DNA of 64,000 nt from Acetatifactor aquisgranensis (GTDB lineage Bacteria; Bacillota; Clostridia; Lachnospirales; Lachnospiraceae). Made by a program: the position numbers and the translations under genes. Positions 1-8,154 of the stretch are shown in pieces. Location: the NCBI RefSeq assembly GCF_943193215.1, contig NZ_CALPDH010000013.1, positions 89,860 to 153,859 on the forward strand, read 5' to 3'. Below the pieces are notes generated by a model. That model was not told the DNA's origin, made no database searches, and worked only from the letters and a program-made list of their open reading frames with translations. How positions within the stretch are numbered: position 1 is the first letter of the stretch; every line of letters starts with the position of its first letter.

Positions 1-417
1 GAGTTTGAAAGGGGCGGGTGCGACCTGCTTTTTTCTGATATCAGGCTGCACAAGGCAGATGGCAGCTGCTTTGTGAAAAAGGCAAGACTTCGCAGATTTC
101 AGACTTCCAGGGACTGGAACCATCCTACTATGTTTGTGAGAGCTGATTTGTATAAGAGCCATCCTTTCAGGAACCAGGGGATTCATGACGACTATGGGTG
201 CTATCTGCAGCTTGTCAGGGAGGGGTACCGCGTCAGAACCCTGGACAAAGTGCTGGCTAATTTCCGTATGGGCGGGGTCAGCAACCGCAAGAACCTAAAG
301 GAGGCTCTGGGGAGAATTCGGGACAGGTATCGGTACTGCTATCGGGTGAATGGGTATAGCAGGTGGTATCTGGCGGAATGTGTGGCTATTGAGGCGGCGA
401 AGATGATTCTGGGATAG
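1..417 (+). CDS. Glycosyltransferase family 2, C-terminal part (cut by window start)
   Basis: The frame is open from base 1, so the 5' end lies outside the window and the in-frame GTG at 73 is not a real start. The visible part has the back half of a GT-A fold glycosyltransferase: a DWNHPTMFVRADLY segment, then an acidic IHDDYG motif where the family carries its acceptor-side catalytic acid, then a basic C-terminal helix. Family members move a sugar from an NDP-sugar to a growing surface glycan at the inner membrane face. It precedes another glycosyltransferase by 81 bases on the same strand. The family call is good; donor and acceptor are unknown. Confidence 0.8.
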   Translation, partial: EFERGGCDLLFSDIRLHKADGSCFVKKARLRRFQTSRDWNHPTMFVRADLYKSHPFRNQGIHDDYGCYLQLVREGYRVRTLDKVLANFRMGGVSNRKNLKEALGRIRDRYRYCYRVNGYSRWYLAECVAIEAAKMILG

Positions 418-498
418 CTTTGGGGCAGTTGTTTTGGCGATATATTTGAGAAGAGGCTTTTCGCGGGCTGGCGGTTTTGGCTGAGGAGATAGAAGAAA

Positions 499-1722
499 AT
501 GAAAGTATTACAGATTAACAGTCATTATGATCAGGGCGGGGCGGCCAGAATCGTGGCCTGCATCCACAGGCAGCTCCTGGCGGAGGGGGAGGAGTGCTAT
601 GTGGCGTTCGGGAGGGGAAAGATGCCCCGGGAGACCAACATCTACCGCTTTGACAATGATGCGGATATCTGCTTTTCCGCTTTTCTGAGCAGGTTTGCCG
701 GGATAAACGGGTGGTGGAACCGCCGGGCCACCAGGCGTCTGATTCATTTTATGGAAGAAATACGGCCGGATGTGGTTCACATGCATGCGCTCCACGGCTA
801 CTATCTGAATTTTCCGATGCTTTTTGAGTATATCAACAGTCATGATATTCCATGTGTGTGGACTTTTCATGACTGTCATGCTTTTACCGGGAATTGCGGA
901 TATCATTTTCAATGTGACCGCTGGCGGACAGGCTGCGGAAACTGTCGGCAGTTGGGCGGATATCCGAAAAGCCAGTTTTTTGATTTCACTGCTTTTATGT
1001 GGAGGAGGAAGAAAGAACTGTTCACGGCAGGCGGTAAGAAAATAATCGTCACGCCGTCCGAATGGCTGACAAATGAGGTGAAGAAATCCTTTTTGAAGCA
1101 GTATCCCTGTGTCACTGTAAGGAATGGTATTGATGTGGAGCATACTTTTTTCCCGAGAGACAGGATGAAATGTCGGGAAAAATACGGATATGGGGCGGAA
1201 GAGAAGCTGGTGCTGGGCATTGCCGTGGGCTACAGTGACCCGAGAAAGGGCGCGGAATATATCATTCAAACGGCGAAAGACCTTGAGGGGGAAGCGAAAG
1301 TCATTTTGATAGGATGGGAGACGAAGAATGACGCTATGCTGGCGGAGTGCGGGAATGTCGTTCCGCTGCCGGCCACGGACAGTGCGGAGATGCTGGCGGA
1401 ATACTACAGCGCGGCAGACGTGTTCGTGCTGCCGTCCCTGGCGGAAAATTACGCCACCACGGCGCTGGAGGCCATGGCCTGCGGCACGCCGGTGGTGGGC
1501 TTTGGCGCAGGGGGGACGCCGGAGCAGCTGGCCGGCGGGAGAGGGATTGTGGTAAAGGCCGGTGACCAGAGGGCTTTTACGGATGCCGTGAGAAAGGCGC
1601 TGGATGAGGGGAGCGGACTGCTGCGGGGCAGGGAGCTGGCGGAGCGGATACAGGAGGAGAATTCTGTAACAGGGATGGCGGAAAGGTATCAGGAGATATA
1701 TCGGAGCCTGCTGGATGGGTAA
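499..1722 (+). CDS. Glycosyltransferase family 4 (GT-B fold), 407 aa
   Basis: The start ATG follows AGGAGA at good spacing. The N-terminal Rossmann half begins MKVLQINSHYDQGGAARI, with the glycine-rich loop that binds the acceptor side. A Cys-rich stretch around residues 130-150 (TFHDCHAFTGNCGYH) is typical of one WcaC-like GT4 subgroup. The C-terminal half has SLAENYATTALEAMACGTPVV, the E-x7-E region that binds the NDP-sugar. Length is normal for GT4. It probably extends a surface polysaccharide. It is the last gene before an AT-rich insertion, and its downstream neighbours are unrelated in composition. Confidence 0.85.
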   Translation: MKVLQINSHYDQGGAARIVACIHRQLLAEGEECYVAFGRGKMPRETNIYRFDNDADICFSAFLSRFAGINGWWNRRATRRLIHFMEEIRPDVVHMHALHGYYLNFPMLFEYINSHDIPCVWTFHDCHAFTGNCGYHFQCDRWRTGCGNCRQLGGYPKSQFFDFTAFMWRRKKELFTAGGKKIIVTPSEWLTNEVKKSFLKQYPCVTVRNGIDVEHTFFPRDRMKCREKYGYGAEEKLVLGIAVGYSDPRKGAEYIIQTAKDLEGEAKVILIGWETKNDAMLAECGNVVPLPATDSAEMLAEYYSAADVFVLPSLAENYATTALEAMACGTPVVGFGAGGTPEQLAGGRGIVVKAGDQRAFTDAVRKALDEGSGLLRGRELAERIQEENSVTGMAERYQEIYRSLLDG

Positions 1723-1783
1723 TGTCTGTCTCTTGTCCAGGCCTTGTAGTGGTATATTTTATCAAAAAACATATAATGTAGAA

Positions 1784-1795
1784 AATGTCAAGTCT
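1784..1795. repeat. Upstream copy of operator half-site AATGTCAAGTCT
   Basis: These 12 bases recur at 1830-1841, inside the palindrome that overlaps the -35 box of the next operon. The two copies are direct repeats 46 bp apart, which suggests a second, weaker binding site for the same regulator. This is inferred from sequence only. Confidence 0.4.
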
Positions 1796-1829
1796 TTTTT
1801 GGGAATAATATATGTGTTATAATAAATTC

Positions 1830-1848
1830 AATGTCAAGTCTTGACATT
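1830..1848. promoter_or_regulatory. 19-bp palindrome overlapping the -35 box (putative operator)
   Basis: AATGTCAAG-T-CTTGACATT is a perfect inverted repeat with a one-base centre. Its right arm contains the TTGACA -35 hexamer of the promoter at 1841-1869, so a bound dimer would block RNA polymerase. This architecture is common in autoregulated toxin-antitoxin and phage-type operons. The binding protein is not identified; none of the three downstream proteins shows an obvious helix-turn-helix by eye. Confidence 0.6.
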
Positions 1849-1869
1849 TGCTTAAAAATATGATATAGA
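1841..1869 (+). promoter_or_regulatory. Sigma-A promoter of the SecB-linked operon
   Basis: TTGACA (1841-1846), a 17-base spacer and TATAGA (1864-1869) give a near-consensus vegetative promoter. Transcription would start near 1876, leaving a leader of about 28 bases before the ATG at 1904, which has a GAGAG-type ribosome binding site. The -35 box lies inside a palindrome. Confidence 0.7.
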
Positions 1870-1903
1870 CACTGATCTTAATAGATATAAGAGGACAAGA
1901 GAG

Positions 1904-2350
1904 ATGCAGTTAGATGATGAAATATGTATGAAGTTTCCTGCTGTGTTAAAAGATAAACTATTAAGAAAAGAAATCGAGCTGCCTGACACAGCTTTGCTTG
2001 ATTATGAACCTATATTGACCTATAGAGCAGTTGTGCGGGAAAAAGATGATTATCGGACTATACAATCTGAAGATTTTAAATCATATTTCGAGTTAAAGAA
2101 GACACCTAAAAATGCCAGAGGGATAAAAAAGGATTGGAGCAAGGATCCTCATTATTATGGAGTATCTAGTTTTTTGGATAGGAGAATAGTGGAACAAAAA
2201 ATGAAATTTCCAAATCCTAAAAAGAAGATTGCGGTAGGAAATGTATATAAAGAAGGAGGCCCGGCGGAAACAAACGAAAAGGACGGGCATGTTTGCTGGT
2301 GGCTGTTTGAGAACGCGGATGTAAGTGGGTTTAAGATAGAAGAGGGATAA
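1904..2350 (+). CDS. Hypothetical protein, first gene of SecB-linked operon, 148 aa
   Basis: I do not recognise this family. The protein is soluble, mixed charge, without signal peptide or membrane segment. Residues 40-85 are Lys/Asp rich and the C-terminal region contains a GHVCWWLFENADV segment. It is much more AT-rich than the glycosyltransferases on either side. It is followed after 4 bases by a second unknown gene and then a SecB-like gene, so the three are probably one transcript from the promoter at 1841-1869. By analogy with toxin-antitoxin-chaperone loci it could be toxin, antitoxin or an effector, but nothing in the sequence assigns a role. Confidence 0.65.
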   Translation: MQLDDEICMKFPAVLKDKLLRKEIELPDTALLDYEPILTYRAVVREKDDYRTIQSEDFKSYFELKKTPKNARGIKKDWSKDPHYYGVSSFLDRRIVEQKMKFPNPKKKIAVGNVYKEGGPAETNEKDGHVCWWLFENADVSGFKIEEG

Positions 2351-2354
2351 AGAG

Positions 2355-3026
2355 ATGGAAAAAGAATTATGCTTTAATATTGAAGGCAATAAACTATATT
2401 TGGAGCAGGCATTGGTCGATTATAATGATATACCGATTTTTTTTGTGTGCAAGGATGACGAGACATATTATGTGGTATTATGTTCAGATATAGAGGAACT
2501 AAGCTATATTGTTGTCAACCTTTCAGAGTTGGAATTATATAATTTATTACATGGAAAATTGTCCATGAGGGAAGTTTTCACAAAACAGCCAAAATACTGG
2601 GAGATTATATCCGGGGAAGAAATTGAGTCGGATACAGTAATCTGTAAACATATAGAGGGAATAGATTGTTCTGTTTTGCCGCAGGAAGGGGCATATTTTG
2701 AGATTTTAACAGATGAAGTATCATCATATGTTAAAAAATTTGATAATATGTTCTTATCAACGGAACGGTTTGAAGATTTGCTGCAAAAACCAGATTATAA
2801 TGAGAATCTATTAAACGAGATTTTGGAAAATAGTCTTGAATTTATGGAAAGATTTGTGGAGTTATGGGATTGTCAACAAAGAATATCAGTCGGTTTTCAG
2901 AGTAATGACATAGCTTATGGGGAGACTATGGATGCTATGTCCAATCCAAATACAATAATAACAAAACAAGAAAATTATGAAGAATGGATGTCAACTGATA
3001 TAAATATTTTAGCATATGCAGCATAG
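2355..3026 (+). CDS. Hypothetical acidic protein, second gene of SecB-linked operon, 223 aa
   Basis: The start ATG lies 4 bases after the previous stop. The N-terminal half (residues 15-75) reads as an alternating beta-rich domain, with DIPIFFVCKDDETYYVVLCS followed by a Leu-rich helix and HGKLSMREVF. This resembles small uncharacterised domains such as DUF6575, a low-confidence recollection. The C-terminal half is acidic and helical. No catalytic motif, signal or membrane segment was seen. Tight spacing with both neighbours and shared AT-rich composition indicate one operon that entered as a unit between glycosyltransferase genes. Confidence 0.65.
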   Translation: MEKELCFNIEGNKLYLEQALVDYNDIPIFFVCKDDETYYVVLCSDIEELSYIVVNLSELELYNLLHGKLSMREVFTKQPKYWEIISGEEIESDTVICKHIEGIDCSVLPQEGAYFEILTDEVSSYVKKFDNMFLSTERFEDLLQKPDYNENLLNEILENSLEFMERFVELWDCQQRISVGFQSNDIAYGETMDAMSNPNTIITKQENYEEWMSTDINILAYAA

Positions 3027-3036
3027 AGGAGAAATT

Positions 3037-3438
3037 ATGCAAGACAAAGATGGTATCCGCAGTGTATTAAAATTGGAGAAGCTCGTTTTTGATAAAATTG
3101 AATTTAAAAGATTGGGGTTTAAAAATGACAAAGAAATCGAATTAAGGATACGTTCAAATATTTCTCAAAAGCAGGGTGCTGATATATATAGGATTACTTT
3201 GGTTTTGAATGGCGATAAACCGGAAGAATATTCTTTTGAAATTAGCCTGACAGGTTTTTTTGCTATTGAGGATTGTCCTGATATTACACAAGAATTAAAG
3301 GATGATTTAGTCAGTAAAAATGCGGTTGCTATTTTGATGCCATATTTAAGAAGCGAAGTTTCGTTATTGACGGCACAACCGGGGATGGAATGTGTTGTGC
3401 TGCCGGCATTTAATATTAATAAGATGCTTGAAGAGTAA
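3037..3438 (+). CDS. SecB-like chaperone, 133 aa
   Basis: The upstream ATG at 3016 overlaps the previous gene; the ATG at 3037 follows AGAGGAGAAATT and is the better start. The protein shows the SecB fold pattern: LEKLVFDKIEFKR at the first strands, a long beta hairpin with YRITLVLNGD, then FEISLTGFFAI, and the signature region ILMPYLRSEVSLLTAQPGM followed by VLPAFNINKML, matching the FPYAR...PxxL.PxNF block of SecB. Gram-positive bacteria lack the canonical export SecB. Their SecB-like genes are often the chaperone of toxin-antitoxin-chaperone loci, where they stabilise an unstable antitoxin (Rv1957 type; CmdTAC in phage defence). The other two operon members would then be toxin and antitoxin, an inference. 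Confidence 0.7.
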   Translation: MQDKDGIRSVLKLEKLVFDKIEFKRLGFKNDKEIELRIRSNISQKQGADIYRITLVLNGDKPEEYSFEISLTGFFAIEDCPDITQELKDDLVSKNAVAILMPYLRSEVSLLTAQPGMECVVLPAFNINKMLEE

Positions 3439-3461
3439 ATGAGCCATGTTGGGGAAAAGCA

Positions 3462-3505
3462 AAATCTTGCAGTTCTTGTATAATAAAACAAGAATTGCAA
3501 GATTT
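3462..3505 (+). terminator. Long hairpin after the SecB-like gene
   Basis: Arms at 3462-3479 and 3488-3505 pair over 18 bases with one G-T mismatch, around an 8-base loop. It lies 24 bases past the SecB-like stop codon. The tail (ATTGCGG) is poor in T, so it may act as a transcript stabiliser or weak terminator rather than a textbook intrinsic one. It also marks the 3' edge of the AT-rich insertion. Confidence 0.5.
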
Positions 3506-3541
3506 ATTGCGGTTTATGGCTAAAGGTGGTATGGGTAATAT

Positions 3542-4528
3542 ATGACGATATCTGTATGTATGGGAATTTATAATGGAGAAAAATATATTGAGAAGCAGCT
3601 GGATTCTATTTTCAGGCAGACCAGAAAGGCAGATGAGGTTATCCTCTGTGACGATTGCTCTATGGATGGGACAGTGGAGACTGTCCGGCGGTTTATAGAA
3701 AGGAACGGTCTGCAGGAAAGCTGGAGACTGTATTGTAATAAGGAGAACAGGGGATATCCGGGGAATTTCTATGATGTGATGAGCCTGTGCAACATGGATG
3801 TGGTGTTCCTGGCGGATCAGGATGATGTCTGGGCGGAGACAAAGCTGGAGCGGATGTGCGCGGCGTTGGAGCGGCATCCGGAGGCGGCGGTTGTGGCATG
3901 TAAGTTCGGGCTGATGGATGGGGAGGGCGAGAAGATTCATGCCGTGATGGCGCCTACCCATAGTCTGGAGACGGGAAAACTGCACAGGGTGGAGCTTCGG
4001 GAGATTTTCTATAAGTATCAATGGCCCGGGATGGTGCTGGCGTATCGGAATGGGTGGTACCGGGAGCGGAGACAGGATAGCACAGAGGCGTATCGGATTC
4101 CCCATGATATCTTCCTCTGTGCCATGGCAGCGGAGGAGGGAGCCTTTTTTCAGTTGGATGAGGAACTGGCTTACCACAGGCGGCATGAGAGCAATACGGC
4201 AGCGGAAGAGCACCGGGTGGGGAGGCTGCTGGAGAAAGAGAGGAAACTTTGGGAGATAGAGAAGTATCTCGATATGCTTCGGGCGTTCCAGGGCGGGGAG
4301 GTATTGCGGACAGAAGAGGGGAAGCGGACTCTGCAGGAGAAGCTGAGTACGATGGAGGGGCGGTACGAGGCGCTGAAGTCCGGGAAGATGTGGATGGTGC
4401 TGCGGCGGGCTTTTCGGGACAGACGGAATGTGCGGCTGGCTACGGTGGTTTGTGATTTGGTGATTGTGCGAGGGGAAAAGGGGAATGGAGAAAAAAGCAA
4501 AACTACCTATCGGAATAGAAAATTTTGA
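3542..4528 (+). CDS. Glycosyltransferase family 2, 328 aa
   Basis: It begins MTISVCMGIYNGEKYIEKQL with the GT-A nucleotide-binding strand, has CDDCSMDGT at residues 40-48, and has the DXD-type metal site in FLADQDDVW near residue 90. Rhamnosyltransferase-like members (RfbF/WbbL class) share this layout. After about residue 300 the protein runs on into the start of the next gene in another frame, a 44-base overlap, so the last residues may be a junction tail rather than native. Upstream AAAGGTGG is a distant ribosome binding site. Donor sugar unknown. Confidence 0.8.
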   Translation: MTISVCMGIYNGEKYIEKQLDSIFRQTRKADEVILCDDCSMDGTVETVRRFIERNGLQESWRLYCNKENRGYPGNFYDVMSLCNMDVVFLADQDDVWAETKLERMCAALERHPEAAVVACKFGLMDGEGEKIHAVMAPTHSLETGKLHRVELREIFYKYQWPGMVLAYRNGWYRERRQDSTEAYRIPHDIFLCAMAAEEGAFFQLDEELAYHRRHESNTAAEEHRVGRLLEKERKLWEIEKYLDMLRAFQGGEVLRTEEGKRTLQEKLSTMEGRYEALKSGKMWMVLRRAFRDRRNVRLATVVCDLVIVRGEKGNGEKSKTTYRNRKF

Positions 4529-6191
4529 AAAACTTAGGACAGAGAATTTCTACTATGTGGACAAGACAGGGCTGATAAAGGAATTGCTGGATAACTGGGG
4601 AGAAGTGAACCTATTCACTCGCCCCAGGCGCTTCGGCAAGTCTCTGAACATGAACATGTTGCGGTATTTCTTTGAATATGGCTGTAGGGCTGAAATCTTT
4701 GATGGGCTGGAAATCAGCAAGGAAAAATCGTACTGTGAAAAATACATGGGGAAATTTCCGGTCATTTCCATCACATTAAAGGGAGTGGACGCAAGGGACT
4801 TTGAGGGGGCAAAAGATATGCTGCGCTCTATTATAGGAGATGAAGCCATGCGGTTCCAGTTCCTTTTGGAGAGTGGGAAGTTGTCAGATGAAGAGAAAGA
4901 GCGCTATCAACGGCTGATTGCGATTGACCCAGATGGTCAGAGGCAGTTTGCCATGTCGGACAATGCGCTTACGGATAGTCTGAGAACCCTGTGCAGGCTG
5001 CTGTGCAAGCATTATGGACAGAAAGTCATCCTTCTGATAGATGAGTACGACGTGCCTCTGGACAAGGCTCAGCAGTCCGGCTGCTATGACGAGATGGTCA
5101 GCTTGATTCGAGGTTTGTTTGGCCAGGCCCTAAAGACCAACGATAGCCTGTATTTTGCTGTATTGACAGGATGCCTGCGGATAGCAAAAGAGAGCATTTT
5201 TACAGGGCTGAACAATTTTAATACATTTTCGGTCACGGATGTGCCTTTTGGCGAATATTTTGGCTTTACTGACAAAGAAGTTGCCGCAATGCTGGAATAC
5301 TATGGGGTGGCTGATAAATTTGACATCGTGAAAAACTGGTATGATGGATATCGATTTGGGATGTCGGATGTCTATTGTCCATGGGATGTCATCAACTATT
5401 GCAGAGAACTGCGGTTTGACAGGGAAGCTTATCCAAGGGCTTTTTGGATTAATACCAGCGGCAACGACATCATCAGACGTTTCATCCGGATGGCGACATC
5501 CGGGACAAAGCGGGAATTGGAAACTCTGATTGCGGGGGAGACAGTCTTTCACCGCATCCGTCAGGAGCTGACCTATCGGGAACTGTATGAAAGCATCGAT
5601 AACCTGTGGAGTGTGCTCTTCACCACTGGTTACCTGACCCGGCGCGGGGCAGAGGAGGGCGATATGTATCGGTTGGCTCTTCCTAATCTGGAGATTCGGC
5701 AGATTTTTGTGGAGCAGGTCATGGAGTGGTTTCAGGAAGAAGTTCAAAAAGATATCTCTGGCTTGGACGCATTTTGTGACTCTTTGCTCAAGGCGGATGC
5801 TGCTGCGGTGGAGGCGCAGTTTGGTGCATACTTGCGCAGGACAATCAGTATTCGGGATACTGCCGTAAGAAAGAACCGAAAAGAGAATTTTTACCATGGT
5901 ATACTGCTGGGGCTGTTGGGACATCGGGAAGACTGGATTGTGACTTCCAACGCAGAATCTGGGGATGGATACAGTGACATTCTGGTAGAACTGGCGGAAG
6001 AGGGAATCGGTATCGTGATAGAAGTCAAATATGCGGAGGAGAAACAGTTGGAGGCGGCCTGTACGGAAGCACTGGCACAGATAGCAAGAATGGATTATGA
6101 TGCCCGGCTGCGACAGGACGGAATGGATACTATCATCAGATATGGGATTGGCTGCTGCAGGAAAAAGTGTAAGGTAGTGGTGCAGGGATAA
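4485..6191 (+). CDS. AAA-ATPase-like / PD-(D/E)XK nuclease-like protein, 568 aa
   Basis: The ATG at 4485 follows GAGGGGAAAAGGGG; an in-frame TTG at 4464 is less likely. The N-terminal domain (PF09820-type AAA-ATPase-like) has a non-standard P-loop RPRRFGKSLNMNM near residue 45 and a Walker B strand VILLIDEYDVPL near 185. The C-terminal PD-(D/E)XK domain (PF08011 type) has GDGYSDILVEL followed by GIVIEVKYA, supplying the D and E-x-K. These proteins are abundant in Lachnospiraceae and Bacteroidetes and their role is unknown. Two more full copies lie at 26176-29587 and a fragment at 31376. Overlap with the preceding glycosyltransferase suggests insertion. Confidence 0.85.
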   Translation: MEKKAKLPIGIENFEKLRTENFYYVDKTGLIKELLDNWGEVNLFTRPRRFGKSLNMNMLRYFFEYGCRAEIFDGLEISKEKSYCEKYMGKFPVISITLKGVDARDFEGAKDMLRSIIGDEAMRFQFLLESGKLSDEEKERYQRLIAIDPDGQRQFAMSDNALTDSLRTLCRLLCKHYGQKVILLIDEYDVPLDKAQQSGCYDEMVSLIRGLFGQALKTNDSLYFAVLTGCLRIAKESIFTGLNNFNTFSVTDVPFGEYFGFTDKEVAAMLEYYGVADKFDIVKNWYDGYRFGMSDVYCPWDVINYCRELRFDREAYPRAFWINTSGNDIIRRFIRMATSGTKRELETLIAGETVFHRIRQELTYRELYESIDNLWSVLFTTGYLTRRGAEEGDMYRLALPNLEIRQIFVEQVMEWFQEEVQKDISGLDAFCDSLLKADAAAVEAQFGAYLRRTISIRDTAVRKNRKENFYHGILLGLLGHREDWIVTSNAESGDGYSDILVELAEEGIGIVIEVKYAEEKQLEAACTEALAQIARMDYDARLRQDGMDTIIRYGIGCCRKKCKVVVQG

Positions 6192-6339
6192 AAGCATGTG
6201 GAATGTTATGAGGCCAGCAGTTTATATCTGGATTTCGGGCAGAAATTGATGGTTTTACTATTTGATAAGCAGTTTGAGCGGCTGAGGTATATTAAAATTT
6301 GAAGATCTCTTAAATAAAGCTATCGGCATTGAACAGCAA

Positions 6340-6858
6340 ATGTATGATTTTAAACTTGGTTTGACATTATTAGAAGATGGTTCAAAAAATCCCAATATTG
6401 TATCCAAGATTGTAAAAACGTTGACAGCTATGGCAAATACAAATTCAGACGAAGAAGGTATTGTAATAATTGGTGTGGCAAATGATATTGCTTCTGCCCA
6501 AAATTATCAAAGCCATTACAATTCTAATTGGATAGAGATTGATAAATGTTTTGTTACAGGCATTAATGATGAAGTAAAGAAGTATTGGGGTAGTTTAGAA
6601 AATTATGTTCAATATTTAAAGAGAGAGATTTCTAAACAGCCGATTCAAGATGACGTAAAAAGTCAAATTCTGACTAATTTTAATGTCATAAATTATGAGG
6701 AGAAAACAGTTGTTATTCTTAAATGTAAAAATAATGGACATTCTTTTACATACAAAAATGAATTTTACGAAAGGAGAGGTAGCAATACAGAAAAAGTAGA
6801 AATTGGTTCTGCTTCATTTAATGAATTAATGCGTAGGACTACCAGACAAGGCTTTTAG
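6340..6858 (+). CDS. AlbA_2/Schlafen-type protein, probably 5'-truncated, 172 aa
   Basis: The sequence carries the N-terminal AlbA_2 (PF04326) pattern: YDFKLGL, then TLTAMANTNSDEEG and IVIIGVANDI, followed by a domain ending FYERRGSNTEKV. Such domains open transcriptional regulators and Schlafen-related ATP-dependent proteins. Family-like sequence continues upstream of the first ATG in the same frame (FEDLLNKAIGIEQQ, from 6286), but no ATG, GTG or TTG exists before the stop at 6283. The real start therefore seems lost, or the gene starts weakly at 6340 without a clear ribosome binding site. It is AT-rich and isolated. Confidence 0.5.
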   Translation: MYDFKLGLTLLEDGSKNPNIVSKIVKTLTAMANTNSDEEGIVIIGVANDIASAQNYQSHYNSNWIEIDKCFVTGINDEVKKYWGSLENYVQYLKREISKQPIQDDVKSQILTNFNVINYEEKTVVILKCKNNGHSFTYKNEFYERRGSNTEKVEIGSASFNELMRRTTRQGF

Positions 6859-6901
6859 TTGAATTCAGAGTACAATTATTGCAATATTTTGCTGCTAGGT
6901 A

Positions 6902-7330
6902 TCAATTTTGAGGCTGTAAATTTTTTTGTGTCTGTGGAGGAAAAATCTTTCCGTTCCGGTCGCTGAGCATCCTTATCCAAAACTTGGAGCTTTCATTGGT
7001 GCCTACCGTGATGTTGAGTCTCTCCTTGTATACTTCCGTCGTGACACCCAGCACCATATGGGCCTTCAGGCTGAGGATTCGTCTGTCCTCCTTAATCCTG
7101 TAGTGGATGCAGTCCATGAACTCGAAAGGGTCGCTGCCTGTCCTGGGGGACATCAATCGGGAGCTCCTCATACTGGCTTTTGAGTTTCTTGGGGGAATGG
7201 CACTTGCGCTTGTTGGCGGCCTCCATGTCCCCCAACAGCATGTTCGGCTCTGCCTCTATGAACTCTGCAGGATGCCCTTGAAGCCATCCTGCAGGAAAGC
7301 GTAGACGTCTGCCGCACTATGGATGCTATT
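6902..7330 (-). pseudogene. IS256-family transposase relic
   Basis: Read on the minus strand, three frames give successive pieces of an IS256-type transposase. First is an N-terminal helix (AADVYAFLQDGFKGIL), then a segment matching the domain before the catalytic core (KKLKSQYEELPIDVPQDRQ), then part of the catalytic core (CIHYRIKEDRR, HMVLGVTTEVYKE, VGTNESSKFWIRML). Frameshifts fall near 7263 and 7130, and the stretch normally lying between the PRDR and D.IHYK blocks is missing. The C-terminal half and the inverted repeats are gone. It is an old, inactive insertion between accessory genes. Confidence 0.7.
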
Positions 7331-7338
7331 ATCATAAA

Positions 7339-8154
7339 CTAAAGCGTCTGCAGACTTTGATAGCCATCTTTAAAAAAGAAAGAACAATTCTGCAGAATTG
7401 TTTTGGGGTTCACGCACTCCAACATGGCCCCTCCCTGCTTGTCTTTAGAATAGGAGATTGTCGGATGTTCTTTTTCTGGCATGTAATCTTCCAGGAAATC
7501 GATTTCCTGAAGCGCTCGTTGAATTTCTGCACTGAGTTTCCTATATTTTTCTTCAAAATAACCATATCTCTCAATACAATTTCTATATGTATCTGTCAAA
7601 ATACTGTCATTCACATACTTGCGGAATTTTATACTAAAGTATTCATTTTGACGCACTGTGTAGACATCTTTATATACATTGCCAAATCCGTTACTCCAAT
7701 CTGCCAAAAACCATGCCTCTATTTCCGGTGCCGCATAAAAAAAGATGACAGGGATATCGGGGCGTATTTTATTCAAACGCTCTATGACCCTATTTTTAAA
7801 GCATTTCCAGCTATCCTCATCGATAATGCCTGTGCCGTCTTCCTGCACCGAAAGGAATCGTCCATCCTTGTCGTCCTCTATCAGAATAGCTTCATAGCCT
7901 TCCTCTTCAAATCGCTTTTTCCCTATAAATTCAGCCGCAAAGTCAATTAGTTTTTCTCCAGTCATTCCGTTTTGCTCTTTTAAAATTTGATGTTTATGCC
8001 TATCTTTGATAGCTCCTTTACTTTTTCTTGGTCCAATGGGACACAGCTGGATGTATTCAACTCCGTCATTTATTTTCTGCATAAACGACTTCATAGCGTT
8101 CAATTCTGTATAGCCTGCGGTAAAAAAACAGGCTACCCGCTTCTTTTCACTCAC
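7339..8154 (-). CDS. TOPRIM-like partner of AAA ATPase, 271 aa
   Basis: The start is taken as the GTG at 8154. It overlaps the ATPase stop as GTGA and has GGAGGG upstream on the same message, so translation is coupled. The protein opens KKRVACFFTAGYTE, resembling the EGxTE strand of DUF4276/OLD-type TOPRIM domains, but the usual first Glu is Ala here. IEDDKDG near residue 100 could be the DxD metal pair, and PEIEAWFLADW near 150 is a motif seen in DUF4276-like proteins. Pairing an SMC-like ATPase with a separate TOPRIM-like nuclease is the plan of PARIS and split OLD systems. Defence is inferred; biochemical activity is unproven. Confidence 0.6.
   Translation of the reverse strand: MSEKKRVACFFTAGYTELNAMKSFMQKINDGVEYIQLCPIGPRKSKGAIKDRHKHQILKEQNGMTGEKLIDFAAEFIGKKRFEEEGYEAILIEDDKDGRFLSVQEDGTGIIDEDSWKCFKNRVIERLNKIRPDIPVIFFYAAPEIEAWFLADWSNGFGNVYKDVYTVRQNEYFSIKFRKYVNDSILTDTYRNCIERYGYFEEKYRKLSAEIQRALQEIDFLEDYMPEKEHPTISYSKDKQGGAMLECVNPKTILQNCSFFFKDGYQSLQTL

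Noticed and set aside
508..1269. Long minus-strand ORF (253 aa) opposite the first complete glycosyltransferase
   Set aside because: It is antisense to a clear GT4 gene, low in recognisable structure, and lacks a ribosome binding site.
5130..6197. Minus-strand 355-aa ORF opposite AAA-ATPase copy 1, and the similar ORF at 26449-27570
   Set aside because: Both are shadows of conserved + strand genes; their recurrence reflects conserved codons on the sense strand.
6192..6300. Short + strand frame with LYLDFGQKLMVLLFD and FERLRYIKI after AAA copy 1
   Set aside because: It may be a gene remnant, perhaps GxxExxY-like, but it is too short and too weak to assign.
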